This document shows positions 1 to 4,968 of a stretch of 7,117 nucleotides of DNA, one piece after another. The stretch lies in the NCBI GenBank assembly GCA_027858355.1, contig JAQICW010000753.1, positions 1-7,117 on the forward strand, in the 5' to 3' direction. The notes under the pieces were generated by a model. That model was given only the letters and a program-made list of their open reading frames with translations. It had not been told where the DNA came from and did no database searches. This stretch comes from Desulfobacula sp. Lineage in GTDB: Bacteria; Desulfobacterota; Desulfobacteria; Desulfobacterales; Desulfobacteraceae. The position numbers and the translations under genes were made by a program. How positions within the stretch are numbered: the first letter of the stretch is position 1; each line of letters starts with the position of its first letter.

Positions 1-807
1 GAAGAGAGCAAGCTTGTTACCAATTTTCGTTACGCTGATTTGGTCAAATTAAATATTCTAAAAAAGAGAACTCGTCCAACTGATAAAGTTTTAGAATTAC
101 ATAAATTTTTTGGAGTAACGTCATTAAAAAATATTTACAACTTACAGCGTTATCAGACTGCATTTAGATTCGGAGGCGGTAAAAAACAAAAGGCATCATT
201 TGAAGCTATCACCTCATGGTTGAGGATAGGAGAATTAAAGGCTCAAAAGCAGTTCTTACCAACGTTTGATAAAAACAGACTTGAAAGATCTATTCAAGAA
301 ATAAGATCTTTAACTGCATGTAAACCAGATGAATTCCAGAATGAGATACATCAAAAATTAGCAGATTCAGGGGTTGTATTGGTTTTATGCCCACATCTCC
401 CTGGAACTTTTGTTCAGGGTGCAACATTCTGGCTCGGGAAAGATAAAGCCGTTATTATGATGACCATACGAAGTAAATGGGCCGATATTTTTTGGTTTAG
501 TCTGTTTCATGAATTGGGTCATATCCTGTTACATGATTGTAATTCCGTGTTCCTTGAAATGGATAGCACCGAATCAGCAAGGGATCAAAAAGAAGATGAA
601 GCCGACCAATACGCTGCGGAGACTCTTATACCATCGTCTAAATTTGAATTGTTTCTAAATGAAGGGAATTTTTACAAAGACAATATTATTCAATTCGCGA
701 ATGAGGTCCAAATACCTCCTGGTATTGTTGTTGGACGTCTTCAACATGGAGGACATATTAAAAATGCATGGCATAACGATTTAAGAATTCTTTATGATTG
801 GAAATAA
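1..807 (+). CDS. ImmA/IrrE family metallo-endopeptidase, C-terminal part (5' end outside window)
   Basis: The frame is open from base 1 without a start, so the gene begins upstream; TTG at 40 is only an internal candidate. The visible 268 codons hold a zinc-protease motif HELGH at 508-522 in the context FHELGHILLH, followed about 25 residues later by EDEADQYAAETLIP, which supplies the third metal ligand. This pairing is the signature of the ImmA/IrrE (COG2856) family, which cleaves repressors of mobile elements or acts as the antitoxin-side protease of toxin-antitoxin modules. The stretch just before residue 40 (NFRYADLVKL) and after it (KVLELHKFFGV) resembles the linker that in many homologues follows an N-terminal XRE helix-turn-helix, so the missing part is probably a DNA-binding domain (inference). 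No signal peptide or membrane segment is seen; it is likely cytosolic. An attC-like site follows at 890, so it may be cassette-borne. Family call is firm; the substrate is unknown. Confidence 0.88.
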   Translation, partial: EESKLVTNFRYADLVKLNILKKRTRPTDKVLELHKFFGVTSLKNIYNLQRYQTAFRFGGGKKQKASFEAITSWLRIGELKAQKQFLPTFDKNRLERSIQEIRSLTACKPDEFQNEIHQKLADSGVVLVLCPHLPGTFVQGATFWLGKDKAVIMMTIRSKWADIFWFSLFHELGHILLHDCNSVFLEMDSTESARDQKEDEADQYAAETLIPSSKFELFLNEGNFYKDNIIQFANEVQIPPGIVVGRLQHGGHIKNAWHNDLRILYDWK

Positions 808-889
808 TATTTTAATAGCCTGACCTTTCCTTAAAAACTCAAAAAAAGGGGGCAATCTTCAGTTGGCTCTTGTTACTTACAATATGCAA

Positions 890-961
890 ATCAAACAAGA
901 TACATGCTACGGGCAAGCCGTAGATGTTCAAAGAACATAGATAGTCAAGAAACAGTTTGAT
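890..961 (+). other. attC-like recombination site closing the ImmA segment
   Basis: Inverse core ATCAAAC (890-896), 5-nt spacer, left arm ACAT-g-CTACGG (902-912) with g906 unpaired, 5-nt loop, right arm CCGTAGATGT (918-927), then a right spacer and core GTTTGAT (955-961). The arms pair perfectly apart from the extrahelical G, and core and inverse core are exact reverse complements. The right spacer is abnormally long (27 nt) and holds an imperfect tandem copy, TCAAAGAACA (928) and TCAAGAAACA (945), which suggests a local 17-bp duplication. The core departs from GTTRRRY at one position. Confidence 0.6.
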
Positions 962-977
962 TCGTTTTGAGATGGGT

Positions 978-1034
978 TGTCAAACAGCTTTGAATATTGA
1001 CCCCTATCAGCGCCCAACCTTGACCCCCTTAGGC
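978..1034 (+). mobile_element. Isolated IS21-like terminus
   Basis: The segment starts TGTCAAACAGC and contains two blocks of the type TTGACCCC separated by TCAGCGCCCAA. It matches, in the same order and spacing, the left end at 3503 and the reverse complement of the right end at 3693. Repeated blocks inside TG...CA ends are typical of IS21-family termini (family knowledge). No istA or istB coding sequence follows, so this is a solo end left by deletion. It lies 22 bp inside a cassette that starts at 956. Confidence 0.55.
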
Positions 1035-1270
1035 AAAAAACATGCATCGCCTTTAAAAACCAAAAAAGCTATGGATAATGGGATTCTCAATAAAAAATAT
1101 CAAATAACTGTCCCTGATGAAATAAAGAGTATCTCTTTAACGGATATCCTATAAAAATGAACAAATATTTTGAGCAGCTTTCTCTTTGTACCCTCTCTTT
1201 GGTCGGCGGCCCCTGATAACCGTTCACGGCGGCTGCGCCGCGATTGTATGATATTATTTAAATGATACAA
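1035..1270. other. Gene-less stretch with hairpins and a degenerate cassette boundary
   Basis: No convincing gene is present; a short open frame that crosses the IS end (957-1154) has no recognisable family. A GC-rich hairpin GCGGC-TGC-GCCGC lies at 1229-1241, shortly after TGATAAC (1214-1220). Next comes an AT-rich inverted repeat, ATTGTATgAT (1243-1252) with AT-g-ATACAAT (1265-1272). The segment ends at ATTGAGA (1270-1276), the opening of the next cassette. The pieces look like an attC site disrupted by deletion or insertion, but its two arms do not pair with each other. Confidence 0.35.
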
Positions 1271-1278
1271 TTGAGATC

Positions 1279-1307
1279 ATAATCTAACCATGATATGGTT
1301 AGATTAT
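1279..1307. promoter_or_regulatory. Perfect 13-bp palindrome upstream of mntA, probable operator
   Basis: The arms ATAATCTAACCAT (1279-1291) and ATGGTTAGATTAT (1295-1307) are exact inverted repeats separated by GAT. The palindrome overlaps promoter-like hexamers: TTGAGA at 1271 with TATGGT 17 bp later, and TATAAAAT at 1305. It sits 48 bp before the mntA start. An autoregulatory operator is the natural reading for a toxin-antitoxin operon. The inner part also matches inverse core ATCTAAC (1282) and core GTTAGAT (1298), so a collapsed recombination site is an alternative. Confidence 0.5.
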
Positions 1308-1354
1308 AAAATGCATCAAGCACTTTTATAGAATAGAGTCTTCGAGAGGAAATT

Positions 1355-1645
1355 ATGGGCAGAAAAGATATCATAGAAATTTTACGGAACTATAAAAATG
1401 AAGTTGCTAATCAATATAATATCCTGACCATTGGCGTTTTTGGTTCCGTTGCTCGTGGGGAATCGGGAGATGAGAGTGATGTCGACATAGTGATCCATAT
1501 TTCTGAACCCGATTTTTTCATGCTTGCGGGGATAAAAGAAGATTTAGAAAAAAGACTTAACAAATCTATTGATATTGTAACTTACACAGACTCAATGAAC
1601 CCTTTTTTAAAAAACAGGATAGACCATGAGGCCGTGTATGCCTGA
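1355..1645 (+). CDS. mntA: MntA-type nucleotidyltransferase antitoxin
   Basis: This 96-residue protein is a minimal nucleotidyltransferase of DNA polymerase beta fold. The motif GSVARGESGDESDVD (residues about 30-44) is the GSx10DxD signature: the Gly-Ser pair binds the nucleotide phosphates and the two Asp residues bind metal. A further Asp in SIDIV (about residue 73) is the third acidic position. Characterised MntA proteins of this size transfer AMP to the tyrosine of the partner HEPN toxin and so neutralise it (family knowledge). The start ATG is preceded by GAGAGGA. The end overlaps hepT, so the two are translationally coupled. A perfect palindrome upstream may be its operator. Size and motif are complete, with no sign of damage. 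Confidence 0.92.
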   Translation: MGRKDIIEILRNYKNEVANQYNILTIGVFGSVARGESGDESDVDIVIHISEPDFFMLAGIKEDLEKRLNKSIDIVTYTDSMNPFLKNRIDHEAVYA

Positions 1646-2012
1646 TACTGAACTGATATTGGAAATTCTTCACCAAATCGAAGATGCGGCCCAAAAAGTT
1701 GTTCTGCGATTTCAGGTGATCAAGAATCCAAACGATTTTACTGATACTGCCTCCGGGATGGAAAAAATGGATGCCATCTGCATGATGCTTATCGTTATCG
1801 GGGAGTCTTTAAAAAATCTTGATAAAGTTACAGAAGAAAAATTGCTATCGCGCTATCCAGATGTTGACTGGAAAAAAGCAAAAGGGATGAGGGATATTAT
1901 TACACATCACTATGCCAATATTAATGCTGAAACAGTGTTTTTCACATGCAAAAGAAAAATCCCTTTACTTCTTGATACTATCCAAAGAATTATCCACGAG
2001 TTGAAAACCTAA
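1626..2012 (+). CDS. hepT: HepT-like HEPN toxin (DUF86), ribonuclease
   Basis: A 128-residue, largely helical protein of the HEPN/DUF86 family. Near residues 94-101 it carries RDIITHHY, exactly the RX4HXY motif in which Arg and His form the RNase active site of the dimer; the motif Tyr is the residue AMPylated by MntA in studied pairs. The toxin is expected to cut RNA when freed from its partner. Two starts are possible: ATG 1626 (AGGA 6 nt upstream, 20-nt overlap with mntA) and ATG 1638 (GAGG 6 nt upstream, 8-nt overlap); the longer one is given here. An attC site follows 47 bp after the stop. Family and pairing are clear; the RNA target cannot be read from sequence. Confidence 0.92.
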   Translation: MRPCMPDTELILEILHQIEDAAQKVVLRFQVIKNPNDFTDTASGMEKMDAICMMLIVIGESLKNLDKVTEEKLLSRYPDVDWKKAKGMRDIITHHYANINAETVFFTCKRKIPLLLDTIQRIIHELKT

Positions 2013-2058
2013 TTTTTTATATCAGCTCAGAATTCCCTGATCAATAAATAACCTATAT

Positions 2059-2117
2059 TCTCAACAAGCAAAATGCTGACGTTGCGACAAGTAAAGTCGC
2101 TTTTAATATTGTTGGGC
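2059..2117 (+). other. attC site of the mntA-hepT cassette (59 bp)
   Basis: Inverse core TCTCAAC (2059-2065), left arm AAAA-t-GC-t-GAC (2070-2080), loop, right arm GTCGCTTTT (2096-2104), 6-nt spacer, and core GTTGGGC (2111-2117), which fits GTTRRRY fully. The arms pair completely with two unpaired T bases on the left side, the pattern that directs strand choice by integron integrases. The length of 59 bp is that of a classical 59-base element. Confidence 0.78.
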
Positions 2118-2158
2118 TTTGACCCAACCTGCTGTATTACCGGCAGTTTTCTATTTCG
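2118..2158. other. Short segment between cassette core and intron, possible split attC
   Basis: Immediately after GTTGGGC comes ACCCAAC (2122-2128), a good inverse core that complements TTGGGC at five of six bases, then CTGCTGTATTACCGGCAG, which can fold on itself. Part of it (CTGCtGT) can pair with ACCGCAG at 2884-2890 beyond the intron, followed by core GTTATCT (2900-2906). This would make a tiny cassette whose attC was split by the intron. The arms are imperfect and the left spacer is missing, so the reading is tentative. Confidence 0.35.
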
Positions 2159-2881
2159 GTGTGCACTATTAATAATGGTATTCTGCGGAGCCCGAAAGAC
2201 AATGAAACCCTTGGCTTTTGCCTGGAGAGGGATTCGTGAGAGGAACTCAACTCTGGAAGCATCAAACCGGATGGGAGCTATGAATGATGGTATGCGTAAC
2301 ATATGTGAACTGTTTTTTTAAACGTCGTTATTTTCGACAGGCCAAAGATGCTGACAGGCCTGGGCCAAAATGGCAAGAGGTATGGATAGAGTGTTCGTCA
2401 GTCGCTCTACGTGATCTATGATTCCTCCGGCGAACAGACAGACGCTAACCCGTTGTGTATTAAAAGTGGAACTTGGTAAGCCCATATTCTTCCTTTTAAA
2501 AGGACAGGAGACCGCAAGGTCAACCTATGGGAATGTGGGTAGAGGAGAGTCAGAGGAAGCGAAGGCTGTTCTGTAATGGTGCAGATACGGGTTCAAAATT
2601 TGCCCGGGCATGAAAATGTGCAGACTTCTGACATGGTGTTTAATCACGTGAAACGATTTGAACGGAATAACCATATTGGTGTGGATGATAGTAACAGCAA
2701 TGTTACTGACGGCCGTATGGGCTTGAAAAGTACCCCGTATACAACCGCGTATTGTGAAGGCAGTTTTAACTGCCGGGTGTTGAAAGAAGCCTTATTAATG
2801 CTTGAGCCGGATGAGGTGAAAATCTCACGTCCGGTTCTTAGGGGGCTTGGGGCTGGCAACAGCCCCCGGCTACCCGGCGAT
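2159..2881 (+). mobile_element. Group II intron RNA without intron-encoded protein
   Basis: The segment shows the conserved core of a bacterial group II ribozyme. Domain I/II-like blocks include GTGGAACTTGGTAAGCCC (2467-2484), GGAGACCGCAAGGTCA (2506) and GCGAAGGC (2559), then GGTGCAGATACGGGTT (2578). Domain V is canonical at 2804-2837. A domain VI-like stem-loop with CTACCCG follows (2841-2876). The 5' end is placed at GTGTGC (2159) from the GUGYG rule; the 3' end is near 2876-2881 and neither edge is certain. About 720 nt leave no room for the usual reverse transcriptase/maturase of 400 or more codons, and no fragment of one is seen. Open frames on both strands across it are shadows of the RNA. 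Excision would need a maturase acting in trans. Confidence 0.8.
2804..2837 (+). ncRNA. Domain V of the group II intron
   Basis: This 34-nt hairpin has the AGC catalytic triad (2805-2807), a lower stem GAGCCGGAT paired with GTCCGGTTC (one G-T next to the triad), an AC bulge (2827-2828), an upper stem GAGGT with ATCTC (one wobble) and a GAAA tetraloop (2818-2821). All fixed elements of domain V are intact, so this intron could still be catalytic. Confidence 0.88.
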
Positions 2882-2919
2882 AAACCGCAGATGTTCAAAG
2901 TTATCTCAAAAAAATGTGC

Positions 2920-2948
2920 TTGACTCTTCCGTATGCTATGATTACAAT
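2920..2948 (+). promoter_or_regulatory. Sigma-70-type promoter and operator-like repeats of the RHH-RelE operon
   Basis: TTGACT (2920-2925) and TACAAT (2943-2948) are separated by exactly 17 bp. ATTACAA occurs at 2941 and again at 2951, ten bases apart on one face of the helix, and TGTATTACA (2949-2957) is palindromic. Cooperative binding of RHH dimers here would give autorepression (inference from family behaviour). Confidence 0.65.
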
Positions 2949-2984
2949 GTATTACAAATTAACACATGAATATCGGAGGCTAAA

Positions 2985-3203
2985 ATGAGTGTCGCTGTTT
3001 CCATAAGAATGCCAGATGAGCTTATACGGGAACTTGATTCCGTTGCAAAAACGACCGAAAGATCAAGATCATTCCATATCCAGAAGGCATTAGAAATATA
3101 TCTCGAAGACCAGGCAGATCTGCAAATTGCATTAGATAGACTTCACGATTCTTCAGATCCCATTATTTCAATAGATGAAATGCGAAATGAATTAAATGTT
3201 TAA
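2985..3203 (+). CDS. Ribbon-helix-helix antitoxin (CopG/RelB-like)
   Basis: This 72-residue protein begins VAVSIRMPDELIRELDSVAK, the beta strand and first helix of the RHH DNA-binding fold, followed by a second helix through about residue 43. The tail (residues 48-72, with ALDRLHDSSDPIISIDEMRNEL) matches the toxin-wrapping segment of RelB/ParD-like antitoxins that pair with RelE toxins. The start ATG has a good ribosome site (CGGAGG, 6 nt upstream). It overlaps the toxin by 8 nt, so the antitoxin is made first and translation is coupled. It should repress its own promoter at 2920-2948, alone or with the toxin. The protein is intact and of normal family length. Confidence 0.9.
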   Translation: MSVAVSIRMPDELIRELDSVAKTTERSRSFHIQKALEIYLEDQADLQIALDRLHDSSDPIISIDEMRNELNV

Positions 3204-3447
3204 AATAACATTTAAAAAATCGGTAGCAAAAGACTTAAAGCAAATTAGCAAAGATCAAGTTAAAAGAATATTGGACAAGATCGAAACTGATTTGTCTTAC
3301 ACACCAGAACAATTCCCAGAGTTAAAAGGCAAATTTTCAGGATTACGTAAATTCAGAGTTGGTGATTATAGAATAATATTTGCTATTGTTGGGGATGACA
3401 CTGTCTTAATCACCAGAATTAAGCATAGGAAAGAATCTTACAAATAG
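3196..3447 (+). CDS. RelE/ParE-superfamily toxin, RelE-like
   Basis: At 83 residues this has the usual size of RelE-type toxins. The central KGKFSGLRKFRVGDYRIIFAI (about residues 44-64) and the C-terminal VLITRIKHRKESYK are family hallmarks; the basic residues and the Tyr near the end lie where RelE-type mRNA interferases keep their catalytic and RNA-binding side chains. The expected activity is cleavage of mRNA in the ribosomal A site, but ParE-like gyrase poisons share the fold, so the target is inferred. The gene starts inside the antitoxin end (8-nt overlap) and is followed after 4 nt by the cassette attC. No truncation is seen. Confidence 0.9.
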   Translation: MFKITFKKSVAKDLKQISKDQVKRILDKIETDLSYTPEQFPELKGKFSGLRKFRVGDYRIIFAIVGDDTVLITRIKHRKESYK

Positions 3448-3451
3448 CCCG

Positions 3452-3510
3452 AGATAACCCTAAAGGATTGACACGACCGCAAGGTCGTACTCAATCCATT
3501 AGTGTTACAC
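3452..3510 (+). other. attC site of the RHH-RelE cassette (59 bp)
   Basis: Inverse core AGATAAC (3452-3458), then a long hairpin: GGATTGA-c-ACGACC (3465-3478), GCAA loop, GGTCGT-ac-TCAATCC (3483-3497), spacer, core GTTACAC (3504-3510). Unlike the other sites here, the extra unpaired base lies in the right arm (1-nt against 2-nt internal loop). The hairpin could also act as a weak transcription stop, but no T run follows. Confidence 0.76.
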
Positions 3511-3693
3511 AGCGTGCAAATTTGACCCCCAATCAGCGCCCAATCCTGACCCCTTTGGGAAGAATCTTATTTTTATAAAAACAATCAAACTCTTTAATTA
3601 AAAGGCTTTATAAAATCATCGGGTAATTTGGACGAATCGTGAAGGCGGTTCAATGTCACGCTGAAAGGGGTCAAAATTCAACGCTGTTTGACA
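3503..3693. mobile_element. IS21-like deletion remnant or MITE (191 bp)
   Basis: The left end TGTTACACAGCG (3503) and right end CGCTGTTTGACA (3682-3693) are inverted repeats. Both are followed inward by TTTGACCCC and TCAGCG blocks at matching spacing (left 3521-3536, right 3660-3677 in reverse). The design of TG...CA ends with internal repeats is that of IS21-family elements, but no transposase is present between them. No target duplication is visible. The left end overlaps the core site of the preceding attC, and the right end abuts the broken methyltransferase, so a deletion probably removed the 5' half of that gene. A non-autonomous MITE is the alternative. Confidence 0.6.
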
Positions 3694-4233
3694 CTTTCCC
3701 TAATCCAACACATTCAGAAGATTCATTGCTATGGAGTAAATGGGTGGATAGGACTTATTGGGAAAAGCATAAACTTACATGCCCAAAATTTGATGAAAAG
3801 ACCGCTAAACGTGTAGAGAAGTTAAAATTTAAGTACGGGATGTTCAAACCTGAGCTTAAGCCATGGATTACCGTTCGGGATGCTTTGTCAGATTTACCAG
3901 ACCCTAATTCAAAACGGGCAAGTATCTATAATCATCATATTTTTAAAGATGGCGCTCGAATATATCCCGGCCACACTGGGAGTTATATCGATGAAGCATC
4001 TAAAGCATTAAAAGCTGGTGGACATGGTGGAAAATATGATTCGTTTTGAAGACGGAACGGTAAGGTATTTTACAGTACGCGAAAGCGCCAGAATTCAAAC
4101 GTTCCCTGATGACTTCAATTTTGAAGGGTCTTGGGGAGAAGTTATGCGTCAATTAGGAAACGCTGTTCCAACAAGATTGGCCAAACAAGTGGGCCAAACA
4201 ATTTTCCGTGCACTTTCATCAAGAAGCAATTAA
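3694..4233 (+). pseudogene. Truncated, frameshifted DNA cytosine-5 methyltransferase (Dcm/HpaII class)
   Basis: Two overlapping frames encode the C-terminal half of a C5 methyltransferase. The first (to 4049) runs from FPNPTHSEDS through a variable target-recognition region to KPWITVRDALSDLPDP and NHH...YPGHTGSYIDEASKALKAGGHG. The second continues ENMIRFEDGTVRYFTVRESARIQTFPDDF (motif IX) and RQLGNAVPTRLA (motif X). Intact relatives read HGVPGGENM at the junction; here about 11 nt are missing near 4020-4033, which shifts the frame. The N-terminal SAM-binding motif I and the catalytic Pro-Cys loop are absent, cut off at the IS-like end at 3693. Both lesions make it inactive. Whether it was an orphan enzyme or part of a restriction system cannot be told. 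Confidence 0.88.
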
Positions 4234-4234
4234 T

Positions 4235-4259
4235 AAACCGTTATTCTCAGACGGTTTTT
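4235..4259 (+). terminator. Probable intrinsic terminator after the methyltransferase pseudogene
   Basis: Stem AAACCGT (4235-4241) with ACGGTTT (4251-4257), 9-nt loop, and a run of five T bases that includes the stem end (4255-4259). It starts one base after the stop codon. Confidence 0.6.
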
Positions 4260-4311
4260 ACGCTGCATCAAAAAAAAATATAATCGAAGTAAAGTACTTT
4301 TTGCAAAAAAT

Positions 4312-4381
4312 GTTCAACAATTAAAATGCACCGGATTTCACCGGATTTCACCGGATTTCACCGGTGATTTTGGTGTTGTGC
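4312..4381 (+). other. attC site with tandem-repeat loop (70 bp)
   Basis: Inverse core GTTCAAC (4312-4318) fits RYYYAAC fully. The left arm AAAAT-g-CACCGG (4323-4334) pairs with CCGGTGATTTT (4361-4371), leaving g4328 unpaired. The core is GTTGTGC (4375-4381), whose last six bases open the next cassette. The loop is filled by a 10-bp tandem repeat. The inverse core does not complement the opening TTACAC of its own segment (3505), which fits loss of that cassette's original 5' end. Confidence 0.78.
4329..4364. repeat. 10-bp tandem repeat inside attC
   Basis: Three perfect copies of CACCGGATTT (4329, 4339, 4349) and a partial fourth, CACCGG (4359-4364). Each copy contains the sequence that pairs with the right arm of the attC hairpin, so the hairpin can form in several registers. 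Confidence 0.92.
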
Positions 4382-4405
4382 ACTCACGATCTACATACTT
4401 AAAAT
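4376..4405 (+). promoter_or_regulatory. Possible promoter using the cassette core as -35 box
   Basis: TTGTGC (4376-4381), which is also the cassette opening, lies 18 bp before TAAAAT (4400-4405). The match to sigma-70 is moderate. No better promoter is seen upstream of the DUF4160 gene. Confidence 0.3.
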
Positions 4406-4431
4406 TATCCTTAAAGGAGGAATGATTATTT

Positions 4432-4707
4432 ATGCCGACAATATCCATGTTTTATGGTATTGTTATTCGTATGTATTATTTGTATTATTCACCTAAAGAA
4501 CATCCGCCACCTCATTTTCACGTTTATTATGCGGAACATAAAGCAACAGTTGATATTCGTTTATGTGAAATGATTCAGAGTGATTTGCCAAAGAAACAAA
4601 CAAAATTAGTATTGGCTTGGGCAGAACTCCATAAAGAAGAATTAATGGCTGATTGGGAATTGGTTATGAATAGCGAAGAACCTTTTAAAATTAACCCACT
4701 TCAATAG
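4432..4707 (+). CDS. DUF4160 domain protein
   Basis: This 91-residue protein matches the DUF4160 family along its length: N-terminal MPTISMFYGIVIRMYY, a HPPPHFHVYY block (residues about 24-33), and the helical tail with LVLAWAELHKEEL. The biochemical function is not established. The histidine-rich PPHFH motif is the conserved core, which might mark an active or binding site (inference). Start ATG 4432 agrees with the family N-terminus; AAAGGAGG lies 11 nt upstream, slightly far. A DUF2442 gene follows 9 bp later in the same direction, an association often seen between these families, and the pair has been discussed as a toxin-antitoxin-like module; I infer that role but cannot show it. Confidence 0.85.
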   Translation: MPTISMFYGIVIRMYYLYYSPKEHPPPHFHVYYAEHKATVDIRLCEMIQSDLPKKQTKLVLAWAELHKEELMADWELVMNSEEPFKINPLQ

Positions 4708-4716
4708 GGAGAGAAT

Positions 4717-4968
4717 ATGTATCCATCCGTAAAAAATGTTGTTGCAAATGACGATTATGTCCTTTCTATAGATTTCGATAATGGGGAGAGTGGCACTCTT
4801 GATATGAAACCATTTTTAAAGATTGGTGTGTTTCAAAAACTTCAAAAACTTAGCTTATTTAAACAGGTAAAAGTTTCATTTGATACAATTGAATGGGATT
4901 CAGGAGTTGATCTTGACCCTGAATTTGTTTATTCAAAATGCCAAGAGAAGCAAAGTGCACAACAATAA
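4717..4968 (+). CDS. DUF2442 domain protein
   Basis: An 83-residue protein typical of DUF2442: the start MYPSVKNVVANDDYVLSIDFDNGESGTLDMKPFL gives paired beta strands, and FKQVKVSFDTIEWDSGVDLDPEFVY is the conserved C-terminal block. Its function is unknown; partnership with the DUF4160 protein immediately upstream is inferred from the 9-bp gap and the ribosome site GGGAGAG. The last five codons and the stop lie inside the attC inverse core region (4957-4968), so recombination-site sequence encodes the C-terminal tail SAQQ. No membrane segment or signal is seen. Confidence 0.82.
   Translation: MYPSVKNVVANDDYVLSIDFDNGESGTLDMKPFLKIGVFQKLQKLSLFKQVKVSFDTIEWDSGVDLDPEFVYSKCQEKQSAQQ

Larger units (their letters stand above)
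1271..2111 (+). mobile_element. Integron gene cassette carrying mntA-hepT
   Basis: It opens with TTGAGA (1271-1276) and closes with an attC whose inverse core begins TCTCAA (2059-2064), the exact reverse complement. Both genes point towards the attC, as is usual for cassettes. The base before the opening TT is A, not the usual G. The cassette brings its own upstream palindrome and promoter-like region, as expected for a toxin-antitoxin cassette. Confidence 0.78.
2901..3504 (+). mobile_element. Integron gene cassette carrying an RHH-RelE toxin-antitoxin pair
   Basis: The opening TTATCT (2901-2906, preceded by G) is the exact reverse complement of AGATAA in the closing inverse core AGATAAC (3452-3458). 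The 604-bp unit holds promoter, antitoxin, toxin and attC with almost nothing else, the compact layout expected of a cassette. Confidence 0.82.

Noticed and set aside
957..1154. Short plus-strand open frame over the isolated IS end
   Set aside because: It begins with TTG inside the core region, crosses the IS-like repeats and has no recognisable domain or ribosome site.
2027..2321. Open frames on both strands after hepT
   Set aside because: They cover the attC and the 5' part of the group II intron; their proteins have no family features.
2576..2923. Open frames on both strands over the intron core
   Set aside because: The DNA is explained by conserved intron RNA including domain V; the frames are incidental.
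3490..3700. Target-site duplication around the IS21-like remnant
   Set aside because: The bases before 3503 and after 3693 do not match over 4-8 bp.
957..4050. Shared 13-mer TGATTCGTTTTGA at 958 and 4037, possibly a second methyltransferase fragment
   Set aside because: Flanks do not match, and one chance 13-mer in 7 kb is not surprising.
4329..4364. CRISPR-like or iteron array
   Set aside because: The units are only 10 bp with no spacers and lie wholly inside an attC hairpin; no replication gene is nearby.
4422..4496. Small open frame starting at ATG 4422
   Set aside because: Its ATG is one base from the Shine-Dalgarno sequence, too close, and the frame overlaps the well-supported DUF4160 gene.
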